From Planctomycetota bacterium (GTDB lineage: Bacteria; Planctomycetota; SZUA-567; H5-PLA8), in NCBI GenBank assembly GCA_025355035.1, contig JANXLS010001073.1:1-7534 (forward strand): a stretch of DNA of 7,534 nucleotides, read 5' to 3'. The notes beneath the pieces were generated by a model. The model did not search any database, had not been told where the DNA came from, and was given only the letters and a program-made list of their open reading frames with translations. Shown here one piece after another: positions 5,504-7,534 of this stretch. A program made the position numbers and the translations under genes. The number at the start of each line of letters is the position of its first letter. Position 1 is the stretch's first letter.

Positions 5504-5581
5504 ACTTATGCACTAATAAAATGCTAATAACGCTCCAGTTGGTGCCACGGATTTGGCGACACCCGGCCTTTCATGCGGAAT

Positions 5582-5603
5582 ACAAGCATCGCTTTATGCT
5601 TGT
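5582..5603 (-). repeat. Perfect 8-bp hairpin downstream of the serine hydrolase gene
   Basis: ACAAGCAT (5582-5589) pairs with ATGCTTGT (5596-5603) across a 6-base loop, 65 bases after the serine hydrolase stop. The minus strand continues ATTCCGCATG with no U-run, so it is at best an atypical terminator. The rest of the 242-base spacer (5427-5668) holds the epimerase promoter and nothing else I can name. Confidence 0.4.
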
Positions 5604-5668
5604 TCGGCGCGTGTCTCTCACTCTCTGCACGTATCAGATAAGTAGATCAAAGCCGTACCACACAACAC

Positions 5669-7135
5669 TCACTTCGCTGTCCCCGTCATAACCGGATCCT
5701 TGCTCGGACCAAACCCGACATTCGCTTCCGTTTCAAGCTTCACTTCGTTCCCATTAAACACCAAGCTCACGGTCAGCATCAAATGCGTTTGGTAAAACGA
5801 GATCTTCGCCTTAAACGTGTCCTCCGCCGTCCACGCCCCGCTCGCGGCGACCCACTGCTCCTTTAAAGCGCCCCACGCCGTTCGCCCCTTCGCCCATTCC
5901 CCGCGTCCGCAGACAATCTTCTGTTCAACCCCCGCGACCATCGCAACCAGAGTCACCCGACCGTCCTTCCCAGCGCCGTCCAGCCGGATCGACTCCAGTT
6001 TCTTCTCGTTCGTCGGGAATTCGTATTTTTTCCCGAAAACAGACGCCGCCGCTGCCGTTCCATCCTGCGGTCGCAGCATCAACGCCTTCGTCACTTCAGC
6101 CAACTTCGCACTCGCCGCGCCGTCTGCGGGGAGTTTCCCCGCCCCCATCGCCGGCAACAACACCTCCCAAGCCAAATCCAACGGTGCCTGCATGTTCTTC
6201 ACCGCGCTCGTGATCACCAGTACGGCATCCTGCTCCGGCATCACCACGCAATACTGCCCGAACGCCCCGTCCCCGCGAAACGCGCCATGTCGACAACGCC
6301 AGAATTGGTACCCATACCCCTGGTCCCAATCGCTCTTCGGATTGCTCCCGTTGGACGTCTGACGTGCGCTCGCTTCGACCACCCACGCTTCCGGAACCAA
6401 CTGCGTCGCGCCCCACTTCCCCTTCTGCAACATCAACTGCCCGAACTTCGCGATGTCTTCCGTCTTCAAATACAATCCCCACCCGCCGGCCGATATCCCC
6501 TCCGGACTCGCCTCCCAAACCGGTTTCGTGATCCCCAACGGCTCAAACAGACGCGGCGTCAAATAATCCAAGGCGGTCATCCCCGTCACTTTCTGGACAA
6601 TCGCCGATTGCATGTACGTTCCCATCGAATTGTACAAAAAATGAGTCCCCGGCTTGAACGGCACCGGATGATTCAAAAACGTCTTCGTCCAAACCTGATC
6701 CGGCACCCGCTTCGGCTCCGTCTGATGCCCGGTTGACATCCGCAGCAAATCGCTGACACGCATTAACTTCAAATTCGCGCTCGGTTCCTTCGGAGCGTCC
6801 TCAGGAAAAAACTTCAGCACCTCGTCACTGAGACTCAACTTCCCGTCCGCAATCGCCATCCCCACCGCCGTCGACGTAAAACTCTTGCTCAACGACCACA
6901 TCACATGCGGCGTCCCCGCGTCATACGGCCCCCACCATCCTTCCGCGATAACATGCCCATGCCGTACCAGCATGAAGCTGTGCATCGCTTCAATCTTCGA
7001 ATCCGCCGCCTCCACAAAAGCCAGCACCGCCTTTGATGAAACCCCCTGCTCTTCCGGCGTACTGCGAGGCAAGTCTCCCGCAGACGAGAGCAACGAAACC
7101 AGCGCCAGAACGATTGCTACAAAACACGATTTCAT
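5669..7135 (-). CDS. Exported beta-lactamase-like serine hydrolase (class C / penicillin-binding protein family), 488 aa
   Basis: A serine hydrolase of the beta-lactamase class C superfamily (COG1680-like); such proteins are esterases, peptidases or of unknown substrate, and antibiotic hydrolysis should not be assumed. The signal peptide is residues 1-19 (MKSCFVAIVLALVSLLSSA), with likely cleavage before GDLP. The catalytic domain spans about 25-330. The SxxK motif is S81-L-S-K84 in MWSLSKSFTSTAVG, and the Tyr motif is Y168-N-S in FLYNSMGTYMQSAIVQKVTG. GWGLYLKTEDIAKFGQLML (218-236) and GDGAFGQYCVVMPEQDAVLV (288-307) are family hallmarks; the latter replaces the KTG box of true beta-lactamases. 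Residues about 335-488 are an extra C-terminal region rich in predicted strands. The open frame extends to a TTG at 7243, but ATG 7135 is preferred because it begins the signal peptide and has AAGGA 8 bases upstream. The product should act in the periplasm or outside the cell. It stands alone. Confidence 0.9.
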   Translation of the reverse strand: MKSCFVAIVLALVSLLSSAGDLPRSTPEEQGVSSKAVLAFVEAADSKIEAMHSFMLVRHGHVIAEGWWGPYDAGTPHVMWSLSKSFTSTAVGMAIADGKLSLSDEVLKFFPEDAPKEPSANLKLMRVSDLLRMSTGHQTEPKRVPDQVWTKTFLNHPVPFKPGTHFLYNSMGTYMQSAIVQKVTGMTALDYLTPRLFEPLGITKPVWEASPEGISAGGWGLYLKTEDIAKFGQLMLQKGKWGATQLVPEAWVVEASARQTSNGSNPKSDWDQGYGYQFWRCRHGAFRGDGAFGQYCVVMPEQDAVLVITSAVKNMQAPLDLAWEVLLPAMGAGKLPADGAASAKLAEVTKALMLRPQDGTAAAASVFGKKYEFPTNEKKLESIRLDGAGKDGRVTLVAMVAGVEQKIVCGRGEWAKGRTAWGALKEQWVAASGAWTAEDTFKAKISFYQTHLMLTVSLVFNGNEVKLETEANVGFGPSKDPVMTGTAK

Positions 7136-7143
7136 AGTCCTAT

Positions 7144-7148
7144 TCCTT
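7144..7148 (-). promoter_or_regulatory. Ribosome binding site fixing the serine hydrolase start
   Basis: Minus-strand AAGGA, inside an A-rich run, lies 8 bases upstream of the ATG at 7135. A second AGGA only 2 bases away is too close to act. Together with the signal peptide this rules out the longer TTG start. Confidence 0.6.
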
Positions 7149-7207
7149 TTTTGAATTGAAGAATGGGTGACGACCTGAGTAACCCAAACGTGTGAAGTTT
7201 TTCCATT

Positions 7208-7231
7208 CAATTGTGCGAATACAATTGCACA
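7208..7231. repeat. Operator-like pair of CAATTG sites upstream of the serine hydrolase
   Basis: CAATTG occurs at 7208-7213 and 7222-7227, 14 bases apart, and an overlapping dyad TGTGC (7212-7216) / GCACA (7227-7231) joins them. The pair is about 75 bases upstream of the ATG, near the weak promoter candidate. It resembles a regulator site, but no regulator gene is nearby. Confidence 0.3.
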
Positions 7232-7253
7232 CATCTTCCGCAACGCCTTCGTT

Positions 7254-7355
7254 GTCCATTGTCCAAATCATTTGTCATTTTGCATTTTTGTTGCGCGTCG
7301 AACGCAGTCTTTCAAATGACAAATATTAATCCCAAATGCCAAAGGATAAATCAAT
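7254..7355. repeat. Two opposed arrays of degenerate 7-base repeats
   Basis: Positions 7254-7288 read as five 7-base units (GTCCATT, GTCCAAA, TCATTTG, TCATTTT, GCATTTT). Positions 7314-7355 read as six units (AAATGAC, AAATATT, AATCCCA, AATGCCA, AAGGATA, AATCAAT) whose core is the reverse complement of the first set. An exact 11-base inverted repeat, ATTTGTCATTT (7270-7280) and AAATGACAAAT (7314-7324), anchors the two arrays, 33 bases apart. This resembles the short tandem heptamer repeats found in intergenic DNA of some bacteria. Confidence 0.45.
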
Positions 7356-7409
7356 TCGCACTCTGCTCAGCGCTCCCAGTTTCCAAATCTCAATCTTCTC
7401 CCACCTGCC

Positions 7410-7438
7410 TTGACCTTTCTCCTCTTAGTGTATATCGT
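7410..7438 (+). promoter_or_regulatory. Probable sigma-70-type promoter reading off the right edge
   Basis: Plus-strand TTGACC (7410-7415, 5 of 6) is followed after exactly 17 bases by TATCGT (7433-7438, 4 of 6); TATATC at 7431 is an alternative -10. Transcription would run rightward from about 7445, divergent from all genes in the window. The same -10 (TATCGT) and spacing appear before the binding-protein gene. Confidence 0.4.
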
Positions 7439-7484
7439 AGAGCCGAGTATGGCGTTAGGGCCTGTAAAATAATAAACTGAAGAA

Positions 7485-7519
7485 GTCCGCCGCGTATTTC
7501 GGCATGGGTCGAGGCGGAC
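7485..7519 (+). repeat. Leader hairpin near the right edge
   Basis: GTCCGCC (7485-7491) pairs with GGCGGAC (7513-7519) across a 21-base loop. It lies about 40 bases after the predicted plus-strand transcription start and just before AAGGAAGA, so it would sit in the leader of a gene starting beyond the window. No U-run follows. Confidence 0.35.
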
Positions 7520-7534
7520 GCGAAGGAAGATATA

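Larger units (their letters stand above)
7136..7534. other. Non-coding spacer with repeats and possible divergent control signals
   Basis: No gene is supported in this 399-base stretch; the 89-codon plus-strand frame (7211-7480) is Cys/Ser-rich with no ribosome binding site. From left to right it holds the leader of the serine hydrolase, a pair of CAATTG sites, two opposed arrays of degenerate 7-base repeats, a pyrimidine-rich segment (7371-7425) and a plus-strand promoter. A minus-strand promoter for the hydrolase is not obvious; TTGCGG (7233-7238) with TATTCG 16 bases on is a weak candidate. The last bases (AAGGAAGA at 7524-7531) could be a ribosome binding site for a plus-strand gene just outside. 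Confidence 0.45.

Noticed and set aside
5817..6736. Plus-strand frames of 181 and 149 codons and a 140-codon minus frame within the hydrolase gene
   Set aside because: All lie inside a gene with an intact catalytic domain; low-complexity composition marks them as shadows.
5669..7135. Naming the hydrolase as an antibiotic-resistance beta-lactamase (ampC)
   Set aside because: The SxxK and Tyr motifs are present, but the KTG box is replaced by the pattern of esterase-like relatives, and the C-terminal extension is not typical of AmpC.
7136..7243. 36-residue N-terminal extension of the hydrolase from a TTG codon
   Set aside because: It would bury the signal peptide and ignores the AAGGA site correctly spaced before ATG 7135.
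7254..7355. Repeats read as a CRISPR array
   Set aside because: Units are only 7 bases, degenerate and without spacers; no cas gene is present.

Overview
The window is bacterial chromosomal DNA of moderate GC content. The supported genes all lie on the minus strand and are mostly separate units with their own control signals, not one operon. A type II secretion / type IV pilus inner-membrane platform gene, a large membrane-anchored periplasmic binding protein and an exported serine hydrolase point to a double-membraned (Gram-negative type) organism. The unusually long binding protein and the planctomycete-like look of the serine hydrolase make a member of the Planctomycetota/PVC group my best guess. 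That guess is weak: there is no rRNA or marker gene to confirm it.

Layout, left to right: (1) 1-934, the first 311 codons of a GspF/PilC-type protein, cut by the left edge. (2) 935-1154, a spacer with hairpins. (3) 1155-3512, a 785-residue family 5 (peptide/nickel type) solute-binding protein with an uncleaved-looking N-terminal anchor and a large insert in its first lobe; it has its own likely promoter. (4) 3594-3632, a textbook intrinsic terminator that closes the next gene. (5) 3643-4026, a 127-residue acidic protein of unknown function with a strong ribosome binding site. (6) 4027-4327, a 301-base non-coding stretch rich in inverted repeats, including two interlocking ones. (7) 4328-4603, a probable 91-residue unknown protein whose start is uncertain. 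(8) 4604-5033, an AT-rich non-coding stretch in its right-hand part. (9) 5034-5426, methylmalonyl-CoA epimerase, preceded by a promoter matching the sigma-70 consensus at all twelve hexamer positions with a 17-bp spacer. (10) 5669-7135, a secreted class C beta-lactamase-like serine hydrolase with a roughly 150-residue C-terminal extension. (11) 7136-7534, non-coding, with degenerate 7-base repeats in opposed orientation and a probable plus-strand promoter pointing off the right edge.

No shared pathway ties the genes together. The epimerase belongs to propionyl-CoA/methylmalonyl-CoA metabolism, the binding protein to peptide or other solute capture, GspF to secretion or pilus assembly. I did not find a defence system, mobile element, CRISPR array or RNA gene. 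The most unusual material is the binding protein's insert, the two small unknown genes and the structured spacer between them.
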